Positions 25,116-31,806 of a stretch of 37,751 nucleotides of DNA are shown piece after piece. The translations under genes were made by a program, and so were the position numbers. The stretch spans positions 1 through 37,751 of the forward strand of contig JAJFKZ010000080.1 of assembly GCA_021772955.1 (NCBI GenBank), in the 5' to 3' direction. The DNA comes from Gammaproteobacteria bacterium (GTDB taxonomy: Bacteria; Pseudomonadota; Gammaproteobacteria; Xanthomonadales; Wenzhouxiangellaceae). A model generated the notes under the pieces. That model was not told the origin of the DNA. It was given only the letters and a program-made list of their open reading frames with translations, and made no database searches. Each line of letters begins with the position of its first letter. Position 1 is the first letter of the stretch.

Positions 25116-27002
25116 ATGAATGTGAAAGGATACTGCTTGTTGGGGATCAATGCTTGCCTGTTTTTGCTGTGCCTGTTGTTAGGCAGTTCCTTCGCGCTGG
25201 CGCAGGATCAATCTGCTGACGCGCAGACCGAAAGCAATACAGAGTCAGACACGCCTGCGGCTGACAATGATGCAGTTGCCCCGCAAGATACCGAAGCTGC
25301 GCGTCGGGTCAGACGACTTGGTGATTCGGCGACCAGCACTGACAGCTGGTCATTGGGAATACCCTCGGATTTGCGTGTACGCGCACCTGAACTCGATGTT
25401 GCGGTCATCACCACGCCAGACAGCGCACTTAACGGTCGCTTGCTGGCGGTCATGACCGTGCTTGCTGCCAATCCCGAAGACCCCGACAGTCTGACTGCAC
25501 TGGATCAGATCAAACAGCTGGTGGACACACGCATCACTGAATCAGTTGCGGCGCTGGATTTGAATGCGGCGGCGGCTTACATTGGCGTCATGCAAGAGCT
25601 GGAGTCTGACCGACCAGGCTTGCAGCAAGCGCGTGAACAATTGCTCCAGTTGCGACAATTGCGCGACCTGAATACCCGATTTGCGGATGCCATCGCCGAT
25701 CAACGGTTGCTCGGTGCTGATGACACTGCGCGCTCATTGTTGCAACAGATGCAGGATCTGGTTGCGACCAATCCAGTGGGCGGCGAGATGGTCACCGATA
25801 GCTCACAGCAGTTGCAAGCGGCATTACAACAGAAATTCAGCGAAACCCTCGATGAGCAAAAGTTTGATGAGGCCGAGACCTGGCTGGTTGCAATAGAAGC
25901 CTTGCCCGGCGCAGCGGCGACGGAAGAGCAGCGGCAAACGTTAGAGCAGCGCAAGCAAGGCGCATTGAATCAATTCATGCTCTCGGTCGATGATAATATT
26001 GCCAGCGGCAATCTGGCTGAGGCCGAGCAACAATTGAATGAGCTGATCGCGCTGGGCGCGGATCCTGGCCAGATCAGCGCATTGCGAGCACGTCTGGATG
26101 ATGCCCGCGTTTATGGCAGTTTCGTTCCTGGACAGGTTTTTCGAGACAGCTTTGGAGAAAACACTGGCGAAGGCCCGCCGATGACGGTTTTGCCGGCCGG
26201 CAATTTCATGATGGGCTCACAGGAGTCAGAACGTGGTCATCGCAGCAACGAAGAACCTTATCATCGGGTCAGGTTTGCACGTGGCTTTGCGCTCTCACAG
26301 CGTGAGTTGACGGTGGGTGAGTTTCGCGTGTTTATCCGCGCCAGCGGTTATCGCACCACCGCCGAGAGCGAGGGCAGCAGCTCGGTCTATAACGAGGAAA
26401 CCGGTCGCATGAGCGATGAGCGTATCGATTGGCGCAGCGCCTACGATGGCAGCAATGCCAGTGACAATATGCCGGTCATGCATATCAGCTGGCAGGATGC
26501 GCAAGCTTATACACAATGGTTGTCACGCGTTACCAACCGCAGCTATCGTTTGCCCAGCGAGGCTGAAATGGAGTACGCCATTCGCGGTGGCACGCAGACC
26601 ATTTACTGGTGGGGTGATGCATCGCCTGGCAGCAATGAAGTGGAAAACATTGCCGGTGACGGTGATGTGACCAGCAATCGCCGACGCTGGAATGATAATT
26701 TTAACAATTACCGTGATGGCTACTGGGGCCCCGCACCTGTGGCCAGTCTGCAGCCCAATCTGTATGGTTTGTACGATATCAATGGCAACCTCAAGGAGTG
26801 GACTGCTGACTGCTGGCATGTCAACTACAATCGCGCCCCGGATGACGGGACTGCCTGGGTCAATGAAGGCTGTGAGTCACGCGTGGTACGCGGTGCTGAC
26901 TGGAGTAGCACGCCAGATCTGAGCCGTTCGGCGTTGCGTTTGTCGGCCCGTGAAACCACCCGTGGTGTCAGAGTGGGAATACGCCTGGCCAGAGATTTGT
27001 GA
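25116..27002 (+). CDS. Exported formylglycine-generating-enzyme-like (SUMF1/FGE-sulfatase domain) protein
   Basis: A 628-residue protein. Residues 1-29 are a signal peptide (ending FALAQ), followed by an acidic low-complexity stretch and a roughly 260-residue, mostly helical region with TPR-like spacing (LLAVMTVLAANPEDPDSLTALDQI). The C-terminal FGE domain (about 345-628) has MTVLPAGNFMMGSQESERGHRSNEEPYHRV, SWQDAQAYTQWLSRVTNRSYRLPSEAEMEYA, NGNLKEWTADCW and the closing GIRLAR. True FGE oxidises sulfatase cysteines; no sulfatase is nearby, so a binding or structural role is equally possible. The ATG at 25116 is preferred over one three codons earlier. Confidence 0.85.
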   Translation: MNVKGYCLLGINACLFLLCLLLGSSFALAQDQSADAQTESNTESDTPAADNDAVAPQDTEAARRVRRLGDSATSTDSWSLGIPSDLRVRAPELDVAVITTPDSALNGRLLAVMTVLAANPEDPDSLTALDQIKQLVDTRITESVAALDLNAAAAYIGVMQELESDRPGLQQAREQLLQLRQLRDLNTRFADAIADQRLLGADDTARSLLQQMQDLVATNPVGGEMVTDSSQQLQAALQQKFSETLDEQKFDEAETWLVAIEALPGAAATEEQRQTLEQRKQGALNQFMLSVDDNIASGNLAEAEQQLNELIALGADPGQISALRARLDDARVYGSFVPGQVFRDSFGENTGEGPPMTVLPAGNFMMGSQESERGHRSNEEPYHRVRFARGFALSQRELTVGEFRVFIRASGYRTTAESEGSSSVYNEETGRMSDERIDWRSAYDGSNASDNMPVMHISWQDAQAYTQWLSRVTNRSYRLPSEAEMEYAIRGGTQTIYWWGDASPGSNEVENIAGDGDVTSNRRRWNDNFNNYRDGYWGPAPVASLQPNLYGLYDINGNLKEWTADCWHVNYNRAPDDGTAWVNEGCESRVVRGADWSSTPDLSRSALRLSARETTRGVRVGIRLARDL

Positions 27003-27060
27003 ACACGGGCAAGAATCAGCTAGACATCACCCGACGGTTTGAACTTATCACTGCCCTGGA

Positions 27061-27099
27061 TATCTGTGCATGAACAACGGTATCTGTGCATGAACAACG
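27061..27099. repeat. 20-bp tandem duplication spanning the dsbB start
   Basis: TATCTGTGCATGAACAACG occurs at 27061 and again at 27081, so the dsbB initiation region is present twice. The first copy's ATG (27070) opens a 7-codon frame whose TGA (27091-27093) overlaps the second ATG (27090), which is the dsbB start. Confidence 0.95.
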
Positions 27100-27608
27100 T
27101 GATTAACAGGCTTAACAACATCTCATTTCGACAGTGGAATCTGGCGCTGGTCCTGGCTGTGCTGGCGCTGCTGGCGTTCGCCTTGTATGCTCAGCACGGC
27201 CTGCTGCTGGAGCCATGCCCACTGTGTATTCTGCAGCGCGTGGCTTTCGTCTGGATGGGTCTTGTTGCGCTGCTGGCCGCCGTGCACAATGCGGCCGGTT
27301 TCTGGCGCTGGGTTTATGTCAGCTTGATTAGCGCTGGCGGTGTGGCCGGTATGCTGGTTGCGGGTCGCCATCTGTGGTTGCAAAGCCTGCCTGCCGACAA
27401 GGTGCCGGAGTGCGGTCCCGGCCTGAACTACATGCTGGAGAATTTCCCATTGGCTGAAGTCTGGGAGAGCGTTCTCTATGGCTCGGGCAGTTGTGCCGAG
27501 CTTGGTTGGCAATTTCTCGGCCTGAGCATGCCGGGCTGGACGCTACTCTGGTATGTCATACTCACTGCTGGCACACTGTACTTCTTTACTAACCGCAAAG
27601 GTGCATGA
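27090..27608 (+). CDS. dsbB: Disulfide bond formation protein B
   Basis: A 172-residue inner-membrane protein with four helices that reoxidises DsbA and passes electrons to quinone. Both catalytic pairs are present: Cys43/Cys46 in EPCPLCILQR, and Cys108 and Cys135 in the second periplasmic loop. The start at 27090 gives the standard length; an in-frame start 17 codons earlier (27039) is unlikely. No Shine-Dalgarno is seen, and initiation may depend on the upstream 7-codon frame described at 27061. The stop overlaps the DAHP synthase start (ATGATG). Confidence 0.94.
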   Translation: MNNVINRLNNISFRQWNLALVLAVLALLAFALYAQHGLLLEPCPLCILQRVAFVWMGLVALLAAVHNAAGFWRWVYVSLISAGGVAGMLVAGRHLWLQSLPADKVPECGPGLNYMLENFPLAEVWESVLYGSGSCAELGWQFLGLSMPGWTLLWYVILTAGTLYFFTNRKGA

Positions 27609-28978
27609 TGCAGCAAGGCCTGAAGTCTCAGCAAGCGTTCGACTGGCGTATTGACTCCTGGCAGGACAAGCCGGCCAGGCAGCAGGCCAGTTATCCGGAT
27701 CAGCACCAGTTGCTTGATGTATTGCAGCAGCTTGCGGATTTACCGCCGCTGGTCACGTCATGGGAAATCAATACCCTGCGCAATGAAATGGCCATGGCGC
27801 AGCGTGGTGAGCGTTTCGTGCTGCAAGGTGGCGACTGCTCGGAAAACTTTCAGGAATGCAATTCTTCGGTCATCACCAACCGGCTCAAGGTGCTGTTGCA
27901 GATGTCGCTGATACTGACGCATGGGCTGCAGATGCCGGTTACGCGCATAGGCCGTTTTGCCGGTCAATACGCCAAGCCGCGATCATCCGATGTAGAAACC
28001 CGCGACGGCGTCACGCTACCCAGCTACCGCGGTGATATCGTCAATGCAACGGACTTCGATGAGCAGTCCAGAACCCCGGATCCGCGCCGCTTGCTGCGTG
28101 CCCACGCACGCTCGGCCATGACGCTGAATTTTGTGCGCGGTCTGGTGGACGGCGGCTTTACTTCGTTACACCACCCGGAGTACTGGAACTTGAGTTGGGT
28201 CGAGCATTCGCCGCTGGCGGAACGCTTTCAGCAGTTGACACGCGAAATTGGTCAGTCCATCAGGTTCATGGAAATTGTCAGCGGCATCCAGACCGGCAAA
28301 CTGCGTCGGGCCGACTTTTATACCGCCCATGAAGCATTGCACCTGCATTACGAGCAGGCCTTGACCAGACAGGTCCCGAGAGTCGAGGGCTGGCACAATC
28401 TGTCCACGCACTTTCCGTGGATTGGCATGCGCACGGCCGAACTGGATGGCGCACATGTTGAGTTTTTCCGTGGCGTGCGCAATCCAATGGGCATCAAGAT
28501 CGGTCCGGGCATGGACAAGGATTGGCTTATGGGTTTGCTGGAGGCGCTCAACCCCGGCCGGGAAGATGGCCGCGTGACACTGATTCATCGTATGGGGGTC
28601 AAGCATATCGCCGATTATTTGCCGCAATTGATCAGTCATGTGCAGGCCAGCGGGCAGCCGGTGACCTGGATCTGTGATCCGATGCACGGCAACACCGAAT
28701 CCACCGCCGAAGGCATCAAGACCCGGCGCTTTGAAAACATTCAATCTGAACTGGAGCAGGCATTCGATATTCATGCCGCGTGCGGCTCGATTCTGGGCGG
28801 CGTACACTTGGAGTTGACGGGTGAAAATGTGACCGAATGCACCGGTGGTGCCAGAGCGCTGAAAGACGTGGACCTCAAGAAAGCCTATAAAACCACAGTA
28901 GACCCACGGCTGAACTACGAGCAGGCGCTGGAGTTATCGATGTTGATCGTGCACAAGCGCCAGTCACTGCAAACCTGA
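27605..28978 (+). CDS. 3-deoxy-7-phosphoheptulonate synthase, class II
   Basis: A 457-residue plant/actinobacterial-type (AroAII) DAHP synthase, the first step of the shikimate pathway, condensing phosphoenolpyruvate and erythrose 4-phosphate. Metal-ligand and active-site motifs are present: GGDCSENF, RIGRFAGQYAKPRS, THFPWIGMRT, DPMHGNT and HLELTGENVTEC. It is well removed in sequence from E. coli AroFGH (class I). The start overlaps the dsbB stop; a second ATG follows immediately. The cargo element begins 42 bp after the stop. Confidence 0.96.
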   Translation: MMQQGLKSQQAFDWRIDSWQDKPARQQASYPDQHQLLDVLQQLADLPPLVTSWEINTLRNEMAMAQRGERFVLQGGDCSENFQECNSSVITNRLKVLLQMSLILTHGLQMPVTRIGRFAGQYAKPRSSDVETRDGVTLPSYRGDIVNATDFDEQSRTPDPRRLLRAHARSAMTLNFVRGLVDGGFTSLHHPEYWNLSWVEHSPLAERFQQLTREIGQSIRFMEIVSGIQTGKLRRADFYTAHEALHLHYEQALTRQVPRVEGWHNLSTHFPWIGMRTAELDGAHVEFFRGVRNPMGIKIGPGMDKDWLMGLLEALNPGREDGRVTLIHRMGVKHIADYLPQLISHVQASGQPVTWICDPMHGNTESTAEGIKTRRFENIQSELEQAFDIHAACGSILGGVHLELTGENVTECTGGARALKDVDLKKAYKTTVDPRLNYEQALELSMLIVHKRQSLQT

Positions 28979-29014
28979 TATTGCTGCGGGTCAGCTGCTG
29001 AACGGCCTGTTTAG

Positions 29015-29020
29015 ACTTTT
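29015..29020. repeat. Left copy of ACTTTT direct repeat (putative target duplication)
   Basis: ACTTTT directly abuts the outer end of the left inverted repeat. The same hexamer abuts the outer end of the right inverted repeat at 30920-30925, as expected for a 6-bp target duplication. Confidence 0.75.
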
Positions 29021-29047
29021 CCGGAATTATGTAGCAGTTGCACAAAG
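29021..29047 (+). repeat. Left terminal inverted repeat of the cargo element
   Basis: 27 bp identical to the reverse complement of 30893-30919. The match stops abruptly on the inner side (CGGATAGG against AATATCCG). Confidence 0.9.
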
Positions 29048-29239
29048 CGGATAGGCGAATAATTGCGCTTCCCCTAGCTTTCTCTGAAACCCTCCCTCCC
29101 TTGATATGCTCTGATCATTCACTGCGTACACACCTTCATGGCGGAGGTCTATACGGCCTCGTTAAATAATTTCAAACAGAGACACACAAGCGCTCTTTGT
29201 TATGCTATAGTTTTCCCTCAGTACAATCGGTAATGCGTT

Positions 29240-29740
29240 ATGATCAAAATTATAAACAGTCAGCTTAAAGAGAAGGTTCTCACCCTTCTGTGGTCAGGCG
29301 ATCCTGACACGGCTAAAAAGCTCATTTCTGAGGAGAAGCACAAGCTAGAAGAGGAGCGCCAAAAACTGGACGCCACCATTAAAAGCCTAGATTCTCTGCT
29401 GCCTCCGGGTGAAAGTGTTTCCGGCTCAGAAAAGCCTAGCAAAGCCGCCCCCGAAGAAGAGAGTAAGGCTTTGCCTCCATCGCACACTATGAGTGACATG
29501 GAAATTGAAGAGCGTAGGCAGATGGTCGCGAGCGTTGCCATAAGTGTTGCCAAAAGAGAAGGCGGCAAATTTGGTATAAGCCAGGTCATAGAACAGCTTG
29601 ATGCTAATGACTATGACCTTCGTGTAAGCGAAAACAGGGCCGCAACAGCCATTGGTTCAATACTCAAAAGAACCGGGCTATTCAAAAGGATTGGCACGGG
29701 ACTCTACGAATACGACGGACAAGACAGGCTAGATGTTTAA
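29240..29740 (+). CDS. Coiled-coil plus winged-helix-like cargo protein, function unknown
   Basis: A 166-residue protein I do not recognise. Residues about 1-52 form a charged helix suited to coiled-coil pairing (EEKHKLEEERQKLDATIKSL). A Ser/Pro/Glu-rich linker follows (about 53-85). The C-terminal 70 residues (GGKFGISQVIEQLDANDY...AIGSILKRTGLFKRIGTGLYEY) look like a winged helix of the HARE-HTH type, a fold found in transcription and DNA-modification proteins. A DNA-binding regulator is the simplest guess. No clear ribosome site; a TACAAT at 29221-29226 could be a -10 box. Its codons are more A/T-rich than those of the host genes. Confidence 0.7.
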   Translation: MIKIINSQLKEKVLTLLWSGDPDTAKKLISEEKHKLEEERQKLDATIKSLDSLLPPGESVSGSEKPSKAAPEEESKALPPSHTMSDMEIEERRQMVASVAISVAKREGGKFGISQVIEQLDANDYDLRVSENRAATAIGSILKRTGLFKRIGTGLYEYDGQDRLDV

Positions 29741-29777
29741 ATCACACAGGAGACAAAGAATGTTATTAGTGTCAGGC

Positions 29778-29853
29778 CGGTACAGCGGCCCAGATCAAGC
29801 AATTGCGCGGCTTTGGAAATGAGAGCCCTCCGCCGCCCAATTGACCTGTACCG
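29778..29853. repeat. Imperfect long hairpin in the cargo element
   Basis: Outer arms CGGTACAG (29778-29785) and CTGTACCG (29846-29853) are perfectly complementary. Inner arms at 29800-29811 and 29832-29843 pair at 11 of 12 positions (CAATTGCGCGGC). A 14-base segment on the left against 2 bases on the right makes an asymmetric bulge. It could be a structured RNA, a transcription attenuator or a recombination site. It lacks the GTTRRRY/RYYYAAC boxes of integron attC sites. Confidence 0.5.
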
Positions 29854-29924
29854 CTATCTTTATAAACGCGGTTATAGCGAAATTGCATACATGCCGACTT
29901 TACTTGGCCGCATACCTTTCACAC

Positions 29925-29940
29925 TGTGAATTATATCACA
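29925..29940. promoter_or_regulatory. CRP-consensus palindrome upstream of the small basic protein
   Basis: TGTGAATTATATCACA is a perfect TGTGA-N6-TCACA inverted repeat, the consensus half-sites for CRP/Vfr. It ends 24 bp before the ATG at 29965, so a bound protein would sit over or just downstream of a promoter. That position fits repression or operator use better than classical activation. A cargo-encoded regulator could bind it instead of host CRP. Confidence 0.6.
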
Positions 29941-29964
29941 GCCTAGCCAGAAACGAGGTTTATC

Positions 29965-30105
29965 ATGGCTAAAAACGAAAAAACATCTAAATCCGTTGCC
30001 TCTAAGGCATCTGCATTGCTTCGGAAACCGAAAACCCCGAAGCGTGTTAAATCTGTTGCTGCTTCTGCGCTAACTCAAGCGCCGGACAAAAAGAAGCGTA
30101 AGTAA
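29965..30105 (+). CDS. 46-residue highly basic small protein
   Basis: Reads MAKNEKTSKSVASKASALL at the start and ends QAPDKKKRK. About a third of residues are Lys or Arg, with a repeated S-V-A-S-x-A pattern (positions 10-16 and 31-36). I recall a widespread family of tiny MAKNEKTSK... proteins in proteobacteria, often in accessory DNA, with no known function. GAGG lies 7 bases before the ATG and a strong terminator follows, so it is a complete expression unit. Nucleic-acid binding is plausible from its charge but unproven. Confidence 0.8.
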   Translation: MAKNEKTSKSVASKASALLRKPKTPKRVKSVAASALTQAPDKKKRK

Positions 30106-30107
30106 CC

Positions 30108-30356
30108 CTAACCAGCGTGGCCGGATAGTCCGGTCGCGCTTTTAATGGAGCAATTAGGTATCGTGATTAGACCAGATGCCTGACCGGCATCATTTTCACC
30201 AAGGCTCGCGACATTGGGTGCCAATATTGAGCACTCCTCATCCTTATGGACTAGAAACCCTACTGACCTACAAACACAAGGTTTCTGGTGGTCTGTGTCC
30301 TCAAGATCCACCCATGTTGATAGCGGCTGCCTTGAGTCAAGCCACTCAATAAGCAC
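30108..30356 (-). CDS. Small phage/plasmid-type hypothetical protein
   Basis: An 82-residue protein from a GTG start (MLIEWLDSRQPLSTWVDLED...). The pattern I-x-W-x-D-S, then CRSVGFLVHKDEECSILAPNV, then a stretch ending SGLITIPNCSI matches small hypothetical proteins that I recall from phages and mobile elements; no function is known. It has no obvious ribosome site. Its last 12 codons overlap the terminator of the opposite gene. Confidence 0.65.
   Translation of the reverse strand: MLIEWLDSRQPLSTWVDLEDTDHQKPCVCRSVGFLVHKDEECSILAPNVASLGENDAGQASGLITIPNCSIKSATGLSGHAG
30115..30143 (+). terminator. Strong intrinsic terminator of the small basic protein gene
   Basis: An 11-bp stem (30115-30125 with 30129-30139, two G-U pairs) with a TAG loop followed by TTTT, starting 9 bp after the stop codon. 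It overlaps the 3' end of the minus-strand gene ending at 30108. Confidence 0.9.
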
Positions 30357-30397
30357 TAAATCGGGTATTTAGTTGTTCCTTGTGAAGCAAAAGGGGT

Positions 30398-30610
30398 TCA
30401 TCGGCGACAATTACGGTCTACCACTTCACGTTGATAGATATCCATATTTGCAGCTCCAGCAACATAATTGGGTTGCTTCCTGTCTCCAGTTCTCAACTTT
30501 GATAAAACGGTTCTATTAATGTCAGTCAATTCAGCCACCTTATAATCGTTAAAGCCTTGTTCTCTAAGGCTTTCTAATATTATCGAGAAATCTGTTGCTT
30601 GTTTTGGCAT
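30398..30610 (-). CDS. Small phage-type helix-turn-helix protein
   Basis: From the ATG at 30610 it encodes 70 residues containing a helix-turn-helix: FNDYKVAELTDINRTVLSKLRTGDRKQPNY. This resembles small phage DNA-binding proteins with a gap-free HTH and a following aromatic P-x-Y. The open frame continues upstream, without a stop, into DNA of a different family (see the pseudogene at 30668-30838), so the native start is uncertain; a TTG at 30790 would give a 130-residue fusion. No convincing ribosome site is visible for either start. Confidence 0.6.
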   Translation of the reverse strand: MPKQATDFSIILESLREQGFNDYKVAELTDINRTVLSKLRTGDRKQPNYVAGAANMDIYQREVVDRNCRR

Positions 30611-30667
30611 TAGACGCTGCTGTGCTTGTAACTGACGCCATCGTATCAAAAAGAGTGACAAAAAGTG

Positions 30668-30838
30668 CTTCGGCCTGATGCTTCTCAGGTCGTAATCAGG
30701 GCTGATAACCTTAATAGCAGCATCAAGCGATGCCATGTCGGTCTTAATGCGTTTTAGGTGCTTTTGGTGGTACTCTATCTGTCCAGACAATTCGGCTCAT
30801 TTAGGTACAAGGCCGGTGATAACATGGGATTCTGCCAT
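30668..30838 (-). pseudogene. Truncated, nonsense-mutated small accessory protein (MAESH... family)
   Basis: From the ATG at 30838 the frame reads MAESHVITGLVPK, then TGA at 30799-30797, then AELSGQIEYHQKHLK and, further on, DAAIKVISPDYDLRSIRPK. Remembered relatives have Arg at the position of the stop (KRAELSGQI), so CGA to TGA is the likely lesion. After RPK the family normally continues, but here the frame runs into unrelated sequence leading to the HTH protein. Both the stop and the fused tail point to decay. Confidence 0.65.
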
Positions 30839-30892
30839 TGTTATTTATTGGTATAAGTCAGTCACCATTTTATCTAAACAGGGGCGGATATT

Positions 30893-30919
30893 CTTTGTGC
30901 AACTGCTACATAATTCCGG
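30893..30919 (-). repeat. Right terminal inverted repeat of the cargo element
   Basis: 27 bp identical to the reverse complement of 29021-29047. It is followed at once by ACTTTT (30920-30925). Confidence 0.9.
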
Positions 30920-30955
30920 ACTTTTCCATTTACTCATATTAGCGAGGATGCTGAA

Positions 30956-31597
30956 ATGAAAGCCGTTCAACTACTGTTGCTTATGTTGTTTGCTGCCAGC
31001 CCGGCCATGGCGGAGTTTTACGCCAGCGCTGACCAGGTTCGACCGTTGCTGCCAGGTATGCAGGCGCCGGTGATCGAGGTTTTGGACGTGCACGGCGAGC
31101 CGGTGGTGATCGATCCCGAGACCATGCAGAAGCCGCTGGTGCTGACCTTTTATCGTGGTGGCTGGTGTCCGTACTGCAACATGCATCTATCCGAGTTACG
31201 CAAAGCTGAGGCCGCCCTGCAGACGCAGGGTTTTCAGGTGGTATTCGTCAGCGCCGACAAGCCCGAGCTGCTCTACGACAGTCTCTCGGTTGAGGACGTC
31301 AGCTATCAACTGTATTCGGATGCGCCGTTACAGGTCGCGCAAGCTTTTGGCATTGCCTTCAAGGTTGACGCTGAAACATTGGCAAAATACGCTCAATACG
31401 GCAATGATCTGAGTGCTGCATCCGGACAGGATCACAACGCACTACCGGTGCCCGCCACCTTCATTATCGGCACCGATGGGCGCATTCATTTCAGCTACGC
31501 CAATCCCGATTACAGTATTCGCTTGTCACCCGTCGTGCTGCTGGCGGCAGCGCAGGCCTATCAGGATAACGCCGATCAACGACTCAAGCGCCGCTGA
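30956..31597 (+). CDS. Exported peroxiredoxin-like (AhpC/TSA) protein
   Basis: A 213-residue thioredoxin-fold protein with a signal peptide (residues 1-19, ending AMAE). The active site is FYRGGWCPYCN with Cys71 and Cys74, the CPYC form of the AhpC/TSA-like peroxiredoxin group. VVFVSADKPELL and PVPATFIIGTDGRIHF (cis-Pro region) follow. It probably reduces peroxides or thiols in the periplasm. GCGAGG lies 8 bases before the ATG. The cargo element ends only 36 bp upstream, so its original promoter region may have been displaced. Confidence 0.88.
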   Translation: MKAVQLLLLMLFAASPAMAEFYASADQVRPLLPGMQAPVIEVLDVHGEPVVIDPETMQKPLVLTFYRGGWCPYCNMHLSELRKAEAALQTQGFQVVFVSADKPELLYDSLSVEDVSYQLYSDAPLQVAQAFGIAFKVDAETLAKYAQYGNDLSAASGQDHNALPVPATFIIGTDGRIHFSYANPDYSIRLSPVVLLAAAQAYQDNADQRLKRR

Positions 31598-31613
31598 TTG
31601 GCGCCGCTGATTG
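31588..31613. repeat. 13-bp tandem duplication over the peroxiredoxin stop codon
   Basis: GCGCCGCTGATTG occurs twice in direct succession. The first copy contains the TGA stop of the peroxiredoxin gene. Confidence 0.9.
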
Positions 31614-31738
31614 GCGGCGCAGACGGTCAGCCGCTGGCGCACAGCAGCCCAAAGGGCTGACAACGCTGTTGGATGGGGCAGGTAACTGGCCATGCGATCT
31701 TTCCCGCACAGATTGCGGAGAAGGTCAGCTGGCCAACA

Positions 31739-31759
31739 GTCCGGGCCAATCGCCCGGAC
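31739..31759. terminator. GC-rich hairpin between convergent genes
   Basis: A perfect 8-bp stem GTCCGGGC / GCCCGGAC with a 5-base loop in the 209-bp gap between the peroxiredoxin and aminotransferase genes. There is no T-run on either side, so it is only a possible terminator. Confidence 0.4.
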
Positions 31760-31806
31760 CGTCAAGCTTGATTCGCTGCGGCTAAATGGCGTTGCGCAGC
31801 GGCAGA

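Larger units (their letters stand above)
29021..30919. mobile_element. 1.9-kb transposase-free element with 27-bp perfect terminal inverted repeats
   Basis: Bases 29021-29047 (starting CCGGAATTATGTAGCAGTTG) are the exact reverse complement of 30893-30919. ACTTTT flanks both ends. Inside are a coiled-coil/winged-helix gene, a hairpin and CRP-like palindrome, a tiny basic-protein gene with terminator, a small hypothetical gene and HTH coding DNA on the minus strand. No frame resembles a transposase, integrase or resolvase, so movement must depend on an enzyme encoded elsewhere. The interior is visibly richer in A+T than the flanking genes. The element family was not identified. Confidence 0.85.

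Noticed and set aside
29778-29853. Reading the cargo hairpin as an integron attC site
   Set aside because: No GTTRRRY or RYYYAAC boxes bound it and no integrase gene is present. The element ends are perfect inverted repeats instead.
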